A DNA stretch of 64,000 nt, taken from positions 42,839-106,838 of the forward strand of contig JAVBIX010000009.1 in NCBI GenBank assembly GCA_030756895.1, written 5' to 3'. A program made the position numbers and the translations under genes. The notes beneath the pieces are model-generated. The model was given only the letters and a program-made list of their open reading frames with translations, had not been told where the DNA came from and searched no databases. Position 1 is the stretch's first letter, and every line of letters begins with the position of its first letter. This stretch comes from Synechococcus sp. SP2 MAG (GTDB lineage Bacteria > Cyanobacteriota > Cyanobacteriia > PCC-6307 > Cyanobiaceae). Of the stretch, positions 45,491-54,786 are shown in pieces.

Positions 45491-46790
45491 GGCCCCAAGG
45501 CCTCTGGAGGGGCGACGCCTTCTCGTAGCGGCATCGGGAAGCATCGCTGCGGTTAAGACCCCACTTCTTGTGAGTGCATTGGTGAAGGCAGGGGCCGAGG
45601 TGCGTTGTGTCATCACCCCCAGCGCCTCACGCCTTGTTAGCCCTGTGGCACTTGCAAGCCTGAGTCGTCACCCCTGTTTGCAAGATCAGGATCAGTGGGA
45701 TCCATCGCAACCTCGGCCGCTGCATGTGGAGCTAGCTGAATGGGCGGATCTTGTGGTTGTGGCTCCTTTAAGCGCCACAAGCTTGGCCCGTTGGACCCAG
45801 GGACTTGGAGATGGGTTGCTGGCCTCCCTGCTGTTGGCTTTCGAGCGGCCTGTGGTGGCGGCATCAGCCATGAATACTGGGATGTGGGGTAATGCTGCAG
45901 TCCGACGCAACTGGGAGCTTTTGCAACAGGATGATCAGGTGCTCTGCCTAGGGCCAGAGCCTGGTTTGTTGGCTTGTGATCGAATTGGAGAGGGGCGAAT
46001 GGCCGACCCCGCTTTGATTCAATTGGCGGTTCTCCATGCCTTTCAGCAAAGGAGCAAGGAACGCCAGTTCACGCGTGATTGGAGCGGTCGTTCCTTGCTC
46101 GTCACCGCTGGCCCAACGGTGGAAGCCCTCGATCCTGCTCGAACGATGAGCAACCGCAGTAGCGGACGCATGGGCGTGATGCTTGCTCAAGCTGCCCGTT
46201 GGCGAGGGGCCCGTGTTGACTTGATCCATGGCCCCTTGCAGTTGCCTGACGCATGGCTTGAAGGGTTGTGTTGCCACCCTGTGGAGTCGGCGCAAGCGAT
46301 GGAGTCGGCACTTATTGATCTGCAGCCGGGTGTTGATGCGGTAGCGATGGCGGCGGCGGTGGCCGATCTGCGCCGTCGTGGTGGAGCGCGTCCTGAGAAA
46401 CCCGCGAAGGCCGCCTTGGCCAGCGTTCTTTCGACCGAAATGGAGCCTGTTCCTGATCTTTTGGCCGGTTTGGCTGAGCGCCGACCCCCTGGTCAAGTGC
46501 TTTTGGGATTTGCTGCTCTCAGTGGTCAAGATGATTCGCTGCTGGAGCTGGCACGTCACAAACTCTCTGCCAAACAATGCGACCTGTTGTTTGCCAACCC
46601 CATTGATCAGCCCAATCAGGGGTTTGGCTCTCATCTAAATGGAGGCTGGTTGCTCAGGCGCGATGGCACACAGGAGCAGTGCGTGCCCCAGTGCAAGCTC
46701 GAGCTCGCCAATCGCTTGTTGGATGAGATCGCCAGGCAGCTGCCCGCGCTGCATCCCCTCAATTCGCCGGATGTTGTCTCAGACGTGTGA
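45480..46790 (+). CDS. coaBC: Phosphopantothenoylcysteine decarboxylase/synthetase
   Basis: Bifunctional enzyme for two steps of coenzyme A synthesis. The N-terminal CoaC flavoprotein domain has LLVAASGSIAAVKTPLLVSAL and the substrate-recognition SAMNTGMWGNAAVRRN near residue 125. The C-terminal CoaB domain begins at LLVTAGPTVEALDPARTMSNRSSGRMG and carries AVADLRRRGGARPEK (homologous to the AVADYRP loop) and LLFANPI. Length 436 aa. ATG 45480 lies within the DUF2555 end. Confidence 0.93.
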   Translation: MKIEAPRPLEGRRLLVAASGSIAAVKTPLLVSALVKAGAEVRCVITPSASRLVSPVALASLSRHPCLQDQDQWDPSQPRPLHVELAEWADLVVVAPLSATSLARWTQGLGDGLLASLLLAFERPVVAASAMNTGMWGNAAVRRNWELLQQDDQVLCLGPEPGLLACDRIGEGRMADPALIQLAVLHAFQQRSKERQFTRDWSGRSLLVTAGPTVEALDPARTMSNRSSGRMGVMLAQAARWRGARVDLIHGPLQLPDAWLEGLCCHPVESAQAMESALIDLQPGVDAVAMAAAVADLRRRGGARPEKPAKAALASVLSTEMEPVPDLLAGLAERRPPGQVLLGFAALSGQDDSLLELARHKLSAKQCDLLFANPIDQPNQGFGSHLNGGWLLRRDGTQEQCVPQCKLELANRLLDEIARQLPALHPLNSPDVVSDV

Positions 46791-46922
46791 TGTTCTGAGA
46801 TCGGTTTCAGCCACCCTGGAATTGCGGCTTTTAGCGCTTTCAAAGTGCTCCCTTTGGGACCCGCAACGCGAAGCCTTGTTGAGAGCTGCAAAAGGCTTGC
46901 CGGAACGCACGTTTTCCCCTTG

Positions 46923-46928
46923 TAAGAT
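46923..46928 (+). promoter_or_regulatory. Candidate -10 element of psbO
   Basis: TAAGAT, a good match to the bacterial -10 hexamer, stands 49 bases before the psbO ATG in a 186-base gap. No convincing -35 hexamer is at the usual distance, which is common in cyanobacterial light-responsive promoters. Assignment rests on sequence only. Confidence 0.35.
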
Positions 46929-46976
46929 CGAAAAATCGGTGGATACCGTCTTCGTCCGGCTAATCAGTTTTTCTCT

Positions 46977-47798
46977 ATGCGCATCCGTCCCCTGCTGGCC
47001 CTGGTGCTAGCCCTTTGTCTCACCGTTGTAACCGCCTGCAGTGGTGGTGCTGAGGCCATAGATCGATCCAACGTCACCTATGACGACATCCGCAATACGG
47101 GCAAGGCGAATGATTGCCCCACCCTGCCTGATTCGGCCCGTGGTTCCATCAGCCTTACGGCTGGCGCTGCTTACGAACTGCGTGGAATCTGCATGCATCC
47201 CTCCCAGGTCTTCGTAAAAGGCGAACCCGCCAACAAGCGTCAAGAGGCGCAATTCGTTGAGGGCAAAATTCTCACCCGCTACACATCGAGTTTGGATGAA
47301 GTCTTTGGTGATCTCATCGTTAGTGAAGACGGTTTGAGCTTCAACGAGAAAGGCGGTATCGATTTCCAGCCGATCACCGTTTTGGTTCCTGGTGGTGAGG
47401 AATTTCCCTTCACCTTCTCAAGCAAAAACCTTCAAGCCACCGCTGATGGTGCAGCACTTACAACCAGTACCGACTTCGACGGCACTTACCGCACACCTAG
47501 CTACCGCACCAGTAACTTCATCGACCCCAAGGGTCGTGCGTTAACAACCGGTGTGGACTATCCCCAGGGCCTGATGGCATTGGGTGGTGACTACGACCAA
47601 CTTGAAAGCGAAAACGTCAAGCGCTACATCGATGGCACTGGCCTTATGAGCTTCTCAATCACCAAAATCGACCCTGAGACAGGTGAGTTTGGCGGCGTGT
47701 TTACAGCGATTCAACCCTCCGACTCCGATATGGGCGGCCGGGAGATCGTTGACGTGAAGATCAGCGGAGAGGTCTTTGGTCGTCTTGAGGAGGCTTGA
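46977..47798 (+). CDS. psbO: Photosystem II manganese-stabilising protein PsbO
   Basis: The 33-kDa extrinsic lumenal protein that protects the Mn4CaO5 cluster. The 273-residue precursor has a lipoprotein-like signal peptide (LLALVLALCLTVVTACSGGA), then the mature beta-barrel with YDDIRNTGKANDCP, YELRGICMHPSQVFVKGEP and DFQPITVLVPGGEEFPF. The two cysteines of the conserved disulfide (NDCP and GICM) are present. It is followed by a strong terminator, so it is probably monocistronic and highly expressed. Confidence 0.97.
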   Translation: MRIRPLLALVLALCLTVVTACSGGAEAIDRSNVTYDDIRNTGKANDCPTLPDSARGSISLTAGAAYELRGICMHPSQVFVKGEPANKRQEAQFVEGKILTRYTSSLDEVFGDLIVSEDGLSFNEKGGIDFQPITVLVPGGEEFPFTFSSKNLQATADGAALTTSTDFDGTYRTPSYRTSNFIDPKGRALTTGVDYPQGLMALGGDYDQLESENVKRYIDGTGLMSFSITKIDPETGEFGGVFTAIQPSDSDMGGREIVDVKISGEVFGRLEEA

Positions 47799-47825
47799 CC
47801 ACCGCTGCTCAGACGCATTGATTCA

Positions 47826-47853
47826 AAAGGAGGGCTGAGGCCCTCTTTTTTTT
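47826..47853 (+). terminator. Rho-independent terminator after psbO
   Basis: Hairpin AGGAGGGC-TGA-GGCCCTCT followed by nine Ts, 27 bases after the psbO stop. It separates psbO from sat. Confidence 0.85.
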
Positions 47854-47902
47854 GTGTCTTCTGGGAGAATTTCGCCATCCCTGATCCAGACACGAATCGC
47901 CG

Positions 47903-49072
47903 ATGACTGCCAGTTCCTCGTCCTCGCAGCGCACCGGGGTGATTGCTCCTTACGGAGGCACCTTGGTGGATTTGATGGTGTCAGCCACGGAGCATGCCGC
48001 GCTGAAGGCTTCCGCCACCACAAGCATTGAATGCTCCGATCGCAATGCCTGTGATATCGAGCTGCTTGTAGTGGGTGGGTTCTCTCCAGAGCGAGGATTC
48101 ATGCATCAGGCCGACTACGACTCCGTTGTGGCCGGGCACCGCACCACGTCTGGTTACCTGTTTGGGTTGCCGATTGTGATGGATACCGACCGGGAGGACG
48201 TGGCGGTTGGTGACAAGGTGTTGTTGACATACAAAGGTCAGGACCTCGCTCTTCTCACCGTTGGAGATAGGTGGGAACCCGACAAAGTTGTCGAGGCCAA
48301 AGGTTGTTATGGCACCACCTCGCTAGAGCACCCGGCGGTGCGCATGATCGCCACAGAGCGCCGTCGTTACTACCTCGGTGGTTTGATTCAGGGCTTGCAG
48401 CTTCCGGAGCGGGTCTTCCCTTGCAAGACGCCTGCAGAGGTGCGCGCCGGTCTTCCTGACGGCGAAGACGTGGTGGCATTCCAGTGCCGAAATCCCATCC
48501 ATCGCGCCCACTACGAGCTCTTTACCCGTGCACTGCACGCCCAAAACGTCAGTGAAAATGCTGTCGTGCTGGTGCACCCCACCTGTGGGCCCACCCAGCA
48601 GGACGACATCCCTGGCGCCGTTCGCTTCCAGACCTATGAACGCCTGGCCGCAGAAGTGGATAACTCGCGCATTCGTTGGGCCTATCTGCCGTACGCGATG
48701 CACATGGCTGGGCCGCGTGAAGCTCTGCAGCACATGATCATTCGCCGGAACTACGGCTGTACTCACTTCATCATTGGCCGGGATATGGCTGGATGTAAGT
48801 CCTCCCTCTCAGGGGATGATTTTTACGGCCCCTATGACGCGCAGAATTTCGCCAAAGAGTGTGCTCCTGAACTGACGATGGAGACCGTGCCCTCCTTGAA
48901 TCTCGTCTTTACCGACGAAGAGGGGTATGTCACTGCGGAACATGCGGAGGCCCGCGGTCTGCATGTCAAAAAGCTCAGCGGCACCCAATTCCGCAAGATG
49001 CTTCGCAGTGGCGAGGAGATCCCAGAGTGGTTTGCGTTCCGCAGCGTGGTTGAGGTCCTTCGGGCCTCCTAA
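47903..49072 (+). CDS. sat: Sulfate adenylyltransferase (ATP sulfurylase)
   Basis: Activates sulfate to adenosine phosphosulfate, the entry to sulfur assimilation. The 389-residue monomeric-type enzyme has the QCRNPIHRAHYELFTRAL segment near residue 193 with the HxxH nucleotide motif, VLVHPTCGPTQQDDIPG, and the ITHFIIGRDMAG loop. No APS kinase domain is fused. It lies between the psbO terminator and ftsH, in the same direction. Confidence 0.95.
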   Translation: MTASSSSSQRTGVIAPYGGTLVDLMVSATEHAALKASATTSIECSDRNACDIELLVVGGFSPERGFMHQADYDSVVAGHRTTSGYLFGLPIVMDTDREDVAVGDKVLLTYKGQDLALLTVGDRWEPDKVVEAKGCYGTTSLEHPAVRMIATERRRYYLGGLIQGLQLPERVFPCKTPAEVRAGLPDGEDVVAFQCRNPIHRAHYELFTRALHAQNVSENAVVLVHPTCGPTQQDDIPGAVRFQTYERLAAEVDNSRIRWAYLPYAMHMAGPREALQHMIIRRNYGCTHFIIGRDMAGCKSSLSGDDFYGPYDAQNFAKECAPELTMETVPSLNLVFTDEEGYVTAEHAEARGLHVKKLSGTQFRKMLRSGEEIPEWFAFRSVVEVLRAS

Positions 49073-49117
49073 TTTTTTCGATTTCTATTAACATTCCTTC
49101 ATCAGAGGCGAAGAACC

Positions 49118-50971
49118 TTGAACAAGCGTTGGCGCAATGTGGGGCTTTATGTCCTGCTCGTAGTGGTAGTAATCGTTGTGGGTACGGCGTTCCTTGACCG
49201 TCCCGACCCTGCAACGGCAGCACGCACGCTGCGGTACAGCGATTTTGTGGAATCTGTTCAGGAAGATCAGGTCAGCAGGGTGTTGCTCTCTCCCGATCGT
49301 GGAACTGCTCAGATTGTTGAGACCGATGGTCGTCGTGCGGAGGTCAACCTCGCTCCGGACAAGGATCTGCTGAAGATGCTGACGGATCACAACGTCGACA
49401 TCGCTGTGCAGCCTTCACGTCAGCCGGGCGCTTGGCAGCAAGCCGCGACCAGTTTGATCTTCCCGTTATTGCTCCTCGGAGGCCTTTTCTTCCTGTTCCG
49501 TCGCGCCCAGGGCGGCGGTGGCGGCGGTGGAAACCAAGCCATGAATTTTGGCAAGAGCAAGGCCAGGGTCCAAATGGAACCCACCACACAAATCACCTTC
49601 GGGGATGTGGCCGGAATTGAAGGAGCCAAGCTTGAGCTCACTGAGGTGGTTGATTTCCTCAAGAACCCAGATCGTTTTACCGCTGTAGGAGCAAAAATTC
49701 CTAAGGGTTGTTTGCTTGTTGGCCCTCCTGGTACAGGTAAAACCTTGCTTGCCAAAGCCGTGGCGGGTGAAGCAGGTGTTCCCTTCTTCTCGATCTCAGG
49801 CTCTGAGTTTGTAGAGATGTTCGTTGGTGTTGGTGCCAGCCGTGTTCGCGACCTGTTTGAACAGGCCAAGAAAAATGCACCTTGCATCGTGTTCATCGAT
49901 GAGATCGATGCTGTCGGTCGTCAGCGTGGCGCTGGTCTCGGTGGCGGTAACGATGAGCGAGAGCAAACCTTGAACCAGCTCCTTACGGAGATGGATGGTT
50001 TTGAAGGCAATACCGGAATCATCATCATTGCGGCAACCAACCGTCCTGACGTGTTGGATTCAGCTTTGATGCGTCCAGGTCGTTTCGACCGTCAAGTCAC
50101 GGTTGACCGCCCTGATTACGCTGGTCGCCTCCAAATCCTTGGCGTTCACGCCCGCAGCAAAACCCTCTCGAAGGATGTGGATCTCGACAAGGTGGCTCGC
50201 CGGACTCCTGGATATACAGGTGCTGATTTGGCCAACCTTCTCAATGAAGCGGCGATCTTTGCGGCCCGTCGCCAACTCACTGAGGTGAGCAACGACGAGA
50301 TCAGTGATGCGATTGAGCGCATCATGGTGGGTCCCGAGAAGAAGGACCGGGTAATGAGCGAGCGTCGCAAGCGTCTGGTTGCCTATCACGAGGCAGGCCA
50401 TGCCTTGGTGGGTGCACTGATGCCTGATTACGACGCCGTTCAGAAGATCTCGATCATTCCTCGTGGCAACGCTGGTGGTTTGACCTTCTTTACGCCGAGC
50501 GAAGAACGGATGGAATCGGGTCTCTACTCACGGACCTATCTTCAGAATCAAATGGCTGTGGCCTTGGGCGGTCGGGTTGCAGAAGAGATTGTTTACGGAG
50601 AAGACGAGGTCACAACCGGTGCATCCAACGACCTTCAGCAGGTGGCTTCAGTTGCCCGTCAAATGGTGACCCGCTTTGGGATGAGCGACAAGCTCGGCCC
50701 TGTTGCCCTCGGCCGTGCACAAGGTGGAATGTTCTTGGGTAGAGATATCGCTGCTGAACGTGACTTCTCAGAAGCCACCGCCGCCACGATTGACTCCGAG
50801 GTGTCGGATCTTGTTGATGTGGCCTATCACCGTGCCACCAAGGTGTTGAACGACAACCGTTCTGTCCTTGACGAGCTCGCCGAAATGCTGGTTGAAAGCG
50901 AAACTGTTGATTCTCAGGAACTTCAGGATCTGCTAATCCGACGCGATGTGCGAATTGCTGAGTACGTCTGA
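49118..50971 (+). CDS. ftsH: ATP-dependent zinc metalloprotease FtsH
   Basis: Membrane AAA+ protease; in cyanobacteria the main degrader of photodamaged D1 protein during photosystem II repair. The 617-residue protein has two N-terminal helices ([19 protein letters not shown] and [19 protein letters not shown]), a glycine-rich linker, Walker A GPPGTGKT near residue 202, Walker [15 protein letters not shown], the [24 protein letters not shown], and the zinc site HEAGHALVG near 424. The start is TTG (TTGAACAAGCGT) at 49118. Its end overlaps eda by 26 bases. Confidence 0.95.
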   Translation: MNKRWRNVGLYVLLVVVVIVVGTAFLDRPDPATAARTLRYSDFVESVQEDQVSRVLLSPDRGTAQIVETDGRRAEVNLAPDKDLLKMLTDHNVDIAVQPSRQPGAWQQAATSLIFPLLLLGGLFFLFRRAQGGGGGGGNQAMNFGKSKARVQMEPTTQITFGDVAGIEGAKLELTEVVDFLKNPDRFTAVGAKIPKGCLLVGPPGTGKTLLAKAVAGEAGVPFFSISGSEFVEMFVGVGASRVRDLFEQAKKNAPCIVFIDEIDAVGRQRGAGLGGGNDEREQTLNQLLTEMDGFEGNTGIIIIAATNRPDVLDSALMRPGRFDRQVTVDRPDYAGRLQILGVHARSKTLSKDVDLDKVARRTPGYTGADLANLLNEAAIFAARRQLTEVSNDEISDAIERIMVGPEKKDRVMSERRKRLVAYHEAGHALVGALMPDYDAVQKISIIPRGNAGGLTFFTPSEERMESGLYSRTYLQNQMAVALGGRVAEEIVYGEDEVTTGASNDLQQVASVARQMVTRFGMSDKLGPVALGRAQGGMFLGRDIAAERDFSEATAATIDSEVSDLVDVAYHRATKVLNDNRSVLDELAEMLVESETVDSQELQDLLIRRDVRIAEYV

Positions 50972-51596
50972 TCGTCAGCAGTGGTTGAAGGACTCTTTGC
51001 GCCGTCAGCCACTCATTCTTGTTTTGCGGCCCAAGGAGAGTGATCTCTTTGGGCCGTTTTTGCAGTCACTGTTGTGTCAACGCCTCGATCAGTTGGTCGA
51101 TCTTGGTGTCCATCACATTGAGATTGCCTGGATGGATCACTCTCGCTGGAGTGACCTGATAGCGGCGATCCGTTTGCGCCATCCAACCCTTCAGCTGGGA
51201 GTGGCGTCTGTCACGTCTCAACGCGGTCTGCAAGCAGTCATCGATCTTGATCTGCCCTATGCCATGTCGCCGCTGTTGGATCAGGCTCTGGTCTCTATGG
51301 CCCATCAACACAACTGTTGTCTCGTTCCTGGTGTGATGACGCCAACCGAAATTCGGCAGGCGATGGTTCTTGGTTGCCATGTTGTGAAATTGTTTCCAGC
51401 GGTTGTGCTGGGCCTCGATTACCACCGGCAGATTTCAGCGCCGATGGGGGATCTGCCCTTCATGATTGCCGCCGGAGGTTTGAGTGTGGCCGACTTGGAT
51501 CCGTGGCTATCGGCTGGTTACGACGCGATTGCCCTCGGTCGTGGGGTCCTCAGTACCACAGATGCTGTCGCCGACTTACGTAATTGGTTGACGTGA
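50946..51596 (+). CDS. eda: KDPG/KHG aldolase
   Basis: Class I aldolase of the 2-keto-3-deoxy-6-phosphogluconate family (216 aa), which splits KDPG to pyruvate and glyceraldehyde-3-P in the Entner-Doudoroff pathway or acts on 4-hydroxy-2-oxoglutarate. The Schiff-base lysine lies in [19 protein letters not shown], the pyruvate-side Glu/Thr in [15 protein letters not shown], and the phosphate-binding MIAAGGLS near the end. The opening IEIAW replaces the usual IEVTLRT. It overlaps ftsH at the 5' end, so it is probably cotranscribed. Confidence 0.85.
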   Translation: MCELLSTSDRQQWLKDSLRRQPLILVLRPKESDLFGPFLQSLLCQRLDQLVDLGVHHIEIAWMDHSRWSDLIAAIRLRHPTLQLGVASVTSQRGLQAVIDLDLPYAMSPLLDQALVSMAHQHNCCLVPGVMTPTEIRQAMVLGCHVVKLFPAVVLGLDYHRQISAPMGDLPFMIAAGGLSVADLDPWLSAGYDAIALGRGVLSTTDAVADLRNWLT

Positions 51597-51635
51597 GTCT
51601 TGTCTGCTACAGATGGGATAGCGATTTGATTTCGG

Positions 51636-52268
51636 ATGTCTCAGTTATCCATCAAGCTGAGCGACAAGGCGGATGCTCTGATCGCGCAATTGCAGAAAGA
51701 GATCTTTAATCGTCGCCGTAAAAAGGTCACCGCAGCTGGCGTTGTTGAGACCCTGGTTGAAAGTGGTGCGCGCTCTCAGTCCGACAAGCGCTTTGCCACC
51801 TCTTGGGTCAATCTGATTGAAGACATTGAGAAAGCGGCAAAGCTGGCAACTGCGCATGGAAGCAAGCCCTCATCCTTGACGGATGAGGAATGGGTGATGG
51901 TGTTGAGTCATCGCAATCGCCAAGTCTCCAAACCGCGTCAAGCAAGCAAAGCCAGCAAAGTAAGCAAAGCCAGCAAAACTGTGAAGGCTGATCAGTCCGC
52001 TGCTGCTGGTACTGCTGCTCCACGCACGACGACCGCAACGAAAACCAAACGAGCCTCCTCTTCCTCGCGGGTCGCTAAAGCTCGGGTGGTCAAGACAGCG
52101 GAAACGTCTACTACCTCCTTGGCGTCAGTTGGGAAACCTCGTAAGGCGCGCCGTGCCCGTAAGTCGAGCCCTGAGTCCACGTCGGCTCGTTCTACGGCTG
52201 GCCGCATGGCGAAAGCGGCAGCACAATTAGCTAACAGCAATGGGATCCAGTCTCCGGCCAGAAGTTAG
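51636..52268 (+). CDS. Protein with small helical N-domain and histone-H1-like basic tail
   Basis: A 210-residue protein in two parts. Residues 1-95 are a structured region with LSIKLSDKADALIAQLQKEI and TAAGVVETLVESGARS that could form a ribbon-helix-helix or similar dimer. Residues 98-210 are an unstructured tail made of Lys, Ala, Ser, Thr and Arg with ASKASKVSKASK repeats and KPRKARRARKSSPES, the composition of histone H1 tails and bacterial H1-like proteins. DNA or RNA binding is therefore likely but inferred from composition. The repeats are also visible at DNA level (AGCAAAGCCAGCAAAG). It lies 39 bases after eda. Confidence 0.7.
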   Translation: MSQLSIKLSDKADALIAQLQKEIFNRRRKKVTAAGVVETLVESGARSQSDKRFATSWVNLIEDIEKAAKLATAHGSKPSSLTDEEWVMVLSHRNRQVSKPRQASKASKVSKASKTVKADQSAAAGTAAPRTTTATKTKRASSSSRVAKARVVKTAETSTTSLASVGKPRKARRARKSSPESTSARSTAGRMAKAAAQLANSNGIQSPARS

Positions 52269-52280
52269 GGGTGACTCAGA

Positions 52281-53369
52281 TCACCAAAGGCTGCATTGTC
52301 CTTGCTGCCTGAGCAGGTGATCGGCAAGGACCAAGGACACCATTGCTTCCACCATCGGAACGGCTCTTGGTAAGACGCAAGGGTCGTGGCGTCCTTTTGC
52401 TGAGAGCGTGGTGGCATCCCCTGCCGCGTTGATGGTCTGTTGCTCCTTGCGGATGGTGGCCGTTGGCTTGAAGGCCACGCGGATCACAATCGGTTCCCCG
52501 TTGCTGATCCCTCCCTGAATGCCTCCGGAATAGTTCGTGGCTGTATGCAAGCTTCCATCCTGGGTGGGCAGGAAGGCATCGTTGTGGGCACTGCCCTTCA
52601 GCAACGTGCCGGCAAAGCCCGATCCGATTTCAAAGCCCTTGGTGGCGGGCAGTGACATCACGGCTTTGGCTAGATCAGCTTCCAGCTTGTCGAACACGGG
52701 CATTCCCAGTCCTGTGCTCGCTTGCCTCACCACGCACTCAATCACTCCGCCGCAGGAATCTCCCTCTTGGCCGATTGCTTCAATGCGTTGAATCATCTGT
52801 TCGGCCATCCCTGCATCAGGGCAGCGCACGATGTTGCTTTCCACTTGTTCGGGTGTGACTGAGCTGGGATCAATGCTCGCCTCGAGGTCATGGATTCGCT
52901 TCACCCAAGCGATGACTTCGGTGCCATTGGCTTTTCTGAGTAGCTGCCTGGCAACAGCTCCCGCTGCAACCCGTCCAATCGTTTCCCGTGCGGAGGCTCT
53001 TCCTCCTCCGCTGCGGGCCTGGATGCCGTACTTCGCCTGGTAAGTGGCATCGGCATGGGAGGGGCGAAAGGCCACTTCCATGTCTTTGTAGTCCTGAGGT
53101 CGTTGGTCCTTGTTGCGCACCACCATTGCAATCGGTGTGCCCAGGGTTACCCCATCCAGTAATCCGCTCAGGATCTCGACCTGGTCTGCTTCTTTCCTTG
53201 GAGTGGTGATACGACTTTGGCCAGGCCGTCTGCGGTCCAGGTCTGCCTGAATGGCCTCAAGGTCTAACTCCAGCCTGGGCGGGCAGCCATCCACGATCAC
53301 GCCCACGCCTCCACCGTGCGATTCCCCAAAGGTGCTGATCCGAAACAGTTCTCCGAAGCTGCTGCCCAT
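52281..53369 (-). CDS. aroC: Chorismate synthase
   Basis: Last common step of aromatic amino acid synthesis, needing reduced FMN. The 362-residue protein has the family signatures [67 protein letters not shown] and a C-terminal [17 protein letters not shown]. It converges with the histone-like gene over 12 bases. Confidence 0.96.
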   Translation of the reverse strand: MGSSFGELFRISTFGESHGGGVGVIVDGCPPRLELDLEAIQADLDRRRPGQSRITTPRKEADQVEILSGLLDGVTLGTPIAMVVRNKDQRPQDYKDMEVAFRPSHADATYQAKYGIQARSGGGRASARETIGRVAAGAVARQLLRKANGTEVIAWVKRIHDLEASIDPSSVTPEQVESNIVRCPDAGMAEQMIQRIEAIGQEGDSCGGVIECVVRQASTGLGMPVFDKLEADLAKAVMSLPATKGFEIGSGFAGTLLKGSAHNDAFLPTQDGSLHTATNYSGGIQGGISNGEPIVIRVAFKPTATIRKEQQTINAAGDATTLSAKGRHDPCVLPRAVPMVEAMVSLVLADHLLRQQGQCSLW

Positions 53370-53440
53370 GGGGCCTCCCTGCTGGGATGAGCGTAATCAG
53401 TCGAGTTCACTGTTGAGCTGTAATAAGCCCTGATCAGAGC

Positions 53441-53917
53441 TCAGATCAGATCAGGAAGCGCTGCCGTTGGACGTTCGCTTTCTGGAAGATCTCTGAGCAT
53501 GGTGAAATCTTCAAAGCTGAATCCAGGCCCAACACAGCAACTCACCAGGCTGTAGGGACCTTCCGCTTGAGCGGCCTGCCAGTGATCCGCTGGAATCACC
53601 TGAACAGGGTTGTGCATCGACAACACTTCTCGAGTGGCCTGATCAGCCTTTGGCTTGAGGCACCACAGACTTAGCGGTGCTCCTTGCAAATGGGTCCACA
53701 CCTCATCGGCATGGCTCACCCTGTGCCAGCGACTGAGCGATCCTGCATCCAAGAGATACAAGATTGTGCTGATGGCGCAGCGTTGTTGTTGATCAGGTCG
53801 AACCACAAGGGCAGAGCTTCGATGCAGCTCGCGGTACCAGCCGCCCTCTGGATGCGGTTGCAGCTTCCATTCCTCGATCAGCTTCTCAACGACCTCAGAT
53901 GGGTTGCGTTCGTTCAT
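53441..53917 (-). CDS. Cupin-fold DUF985 protein
   Basis: A 158-residue protein of the DUF985 cupin family: LQPHPEGGWYRELHRS near the N-terminus, STILYLLDAGSLSRWHRVSHADEVWTHLQGAPL, and the C-terminal LVSCCVGPGFSFEDFTML. Metal-binding histidines are suggested by HRVSHADEVW. Function unknown. It directly follows the betaine methyltransferase SDMT on the same strand: the GTG at 53926 overlaps the SDMT stop, while ATG 53917 is the more standard start. Confidence 0.82.
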   Translation of the reverse strand: MNERNPSEVVEKLIEEWKLQPHPEGGWYRELHRSSALVVRPDQQQRCAISTILYLLDAGSLSRWHRVSHADEVWTHLQGAPLSLWCLKPKADQATREVLSMHNPVQVIPADHWQAAQAEGPYSLVSCCVGPGFSFEDFTMLRDLPESERPTAALPDLI

Positions 53918-53922
53918 GGGAT

Positions 53923-54783
53923 TCACTCTTTTGGTTTGTGAAATCGCATCAGGCCCCAGCAGAGCCTTCCAGCTTGGCCTCCTTCAACCCAGTGCTCAAG
54001 ACCTGCGCTCATTGTCTTGAGGTACTCAGGACTAATGCTCAGTTTCAGCTCGTCATGACGCCGTTGGAGCTCGTCTCGAACACGGCTGTAGTGGAGGATC
54101 AACATTGGCGTGCGGTCATCCCAAACGTCGCGTTGAAGCCCAACATTGTTCGCCCAGCTGTTGTATCGCTCTGGCGAGCCCAGATCGGATAGGTGAATCC
54201 GTTCCAGGATCTTGGAGAGTGATTCTGAGGGCACACCGTTGGCCGCCATGGGGTCAGTCATGACCATTACGCCACCGGGCTTGAGAAGTCTTGCGGCTTC
54301 TTTCATCACCTGTTGGCGATCTCCCGAGTGAAGGATGGCATCCTGGCTCCAGACCACATCGGCGCAGGCATCCTCCAAAGGCACGGCTTCAAAAGAGGCG
54401 TCATGCACCTGGATTTGACCTTCCAAGCCGGCTGCACGATTGAGTTCACGATGACGGCTGTTCTCGACAGCAGAGATATTGATGGCTTCTACTTTCACCT
54501 TGGGGTTTTGGCAAAGGTGGCGAGCAGCTCCGCCGTAGCCAGAGCCCAGATCCACGATGGAACAGCTCTCGTTGGAGGAGCCATTGAGTTGCTCATCAAT
54601 AAGAGCGGCTAGCGCTTCTACCGTGCGGCGACTCGCGGTTGCAATCGGCTCCGTCTGCGCGTTGTAGAGCCCGATATGAATGTCTTCTCCGCCCCAAATC
54701 TCTGCATAAAAGCGGTCGGCATCATTGCTGTCGTAGTAACCAGCGGCAGTGGAGGCAGCCTTTGAAAAAGAAGATTCAGCCAT
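53923..54783 (-). CDS. Sarcosine/dimethylglycine N-methyltransferase (SDMT)
   Basis: SAM-dependent enzyme for the last methylations of glycine betaine synthesis (sarcosine to dimethylglycine to betaine). The 286-residue protein opens with AAGYYDSNDADRFYAEIWGG and IHIGLYN, has the SAM fold IVDLGSGYGGAARHLCQN, then DASFEAVPLEDACADVVWSQ and RLLKPGGVMVMTDPM, all typical of halophile and marine SDMT. It begins three bases after the GSMT stop and is followed by the cupin gene, so GSMT-SDMT-cupin form one transcript. Confidence 0.88.
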   Translation of the reverse strand: MAESSFSKAASTAAGYYDSNDADRFYAEIWGGEDIHIGLYNAQTEPIATASRRTVEALAALIDEQLNGSSNESCSIVDLGSGYGGAARHLCQNPKVKVEAINISAVENSRHRELNRAAGLEGQIQVHDASFEAVPLEDACADVVWSQDAILHSGDRQQVMKEAARLLKPGGVMVMTDPMAANGVPSESLSKILERIHLSDLGSPERYNSWANNVGLQRDVWDDRTPMLILHYSRVRDELQRRHDELKLSISPEYLKTMSAGLEHWVEGGQAGRLCWGLMRFHKPKE

Positions 54784-54786
54784 GAT

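Noticed and set aside
51936-52000. AGCAAAGCCAGCAAAG repeats as a possible CRISPR or regulatory repeat
   Set aside because: They are in frame and explained by the Lys/Ala/Ser repeats of the H1-like tail; there are no spacers.
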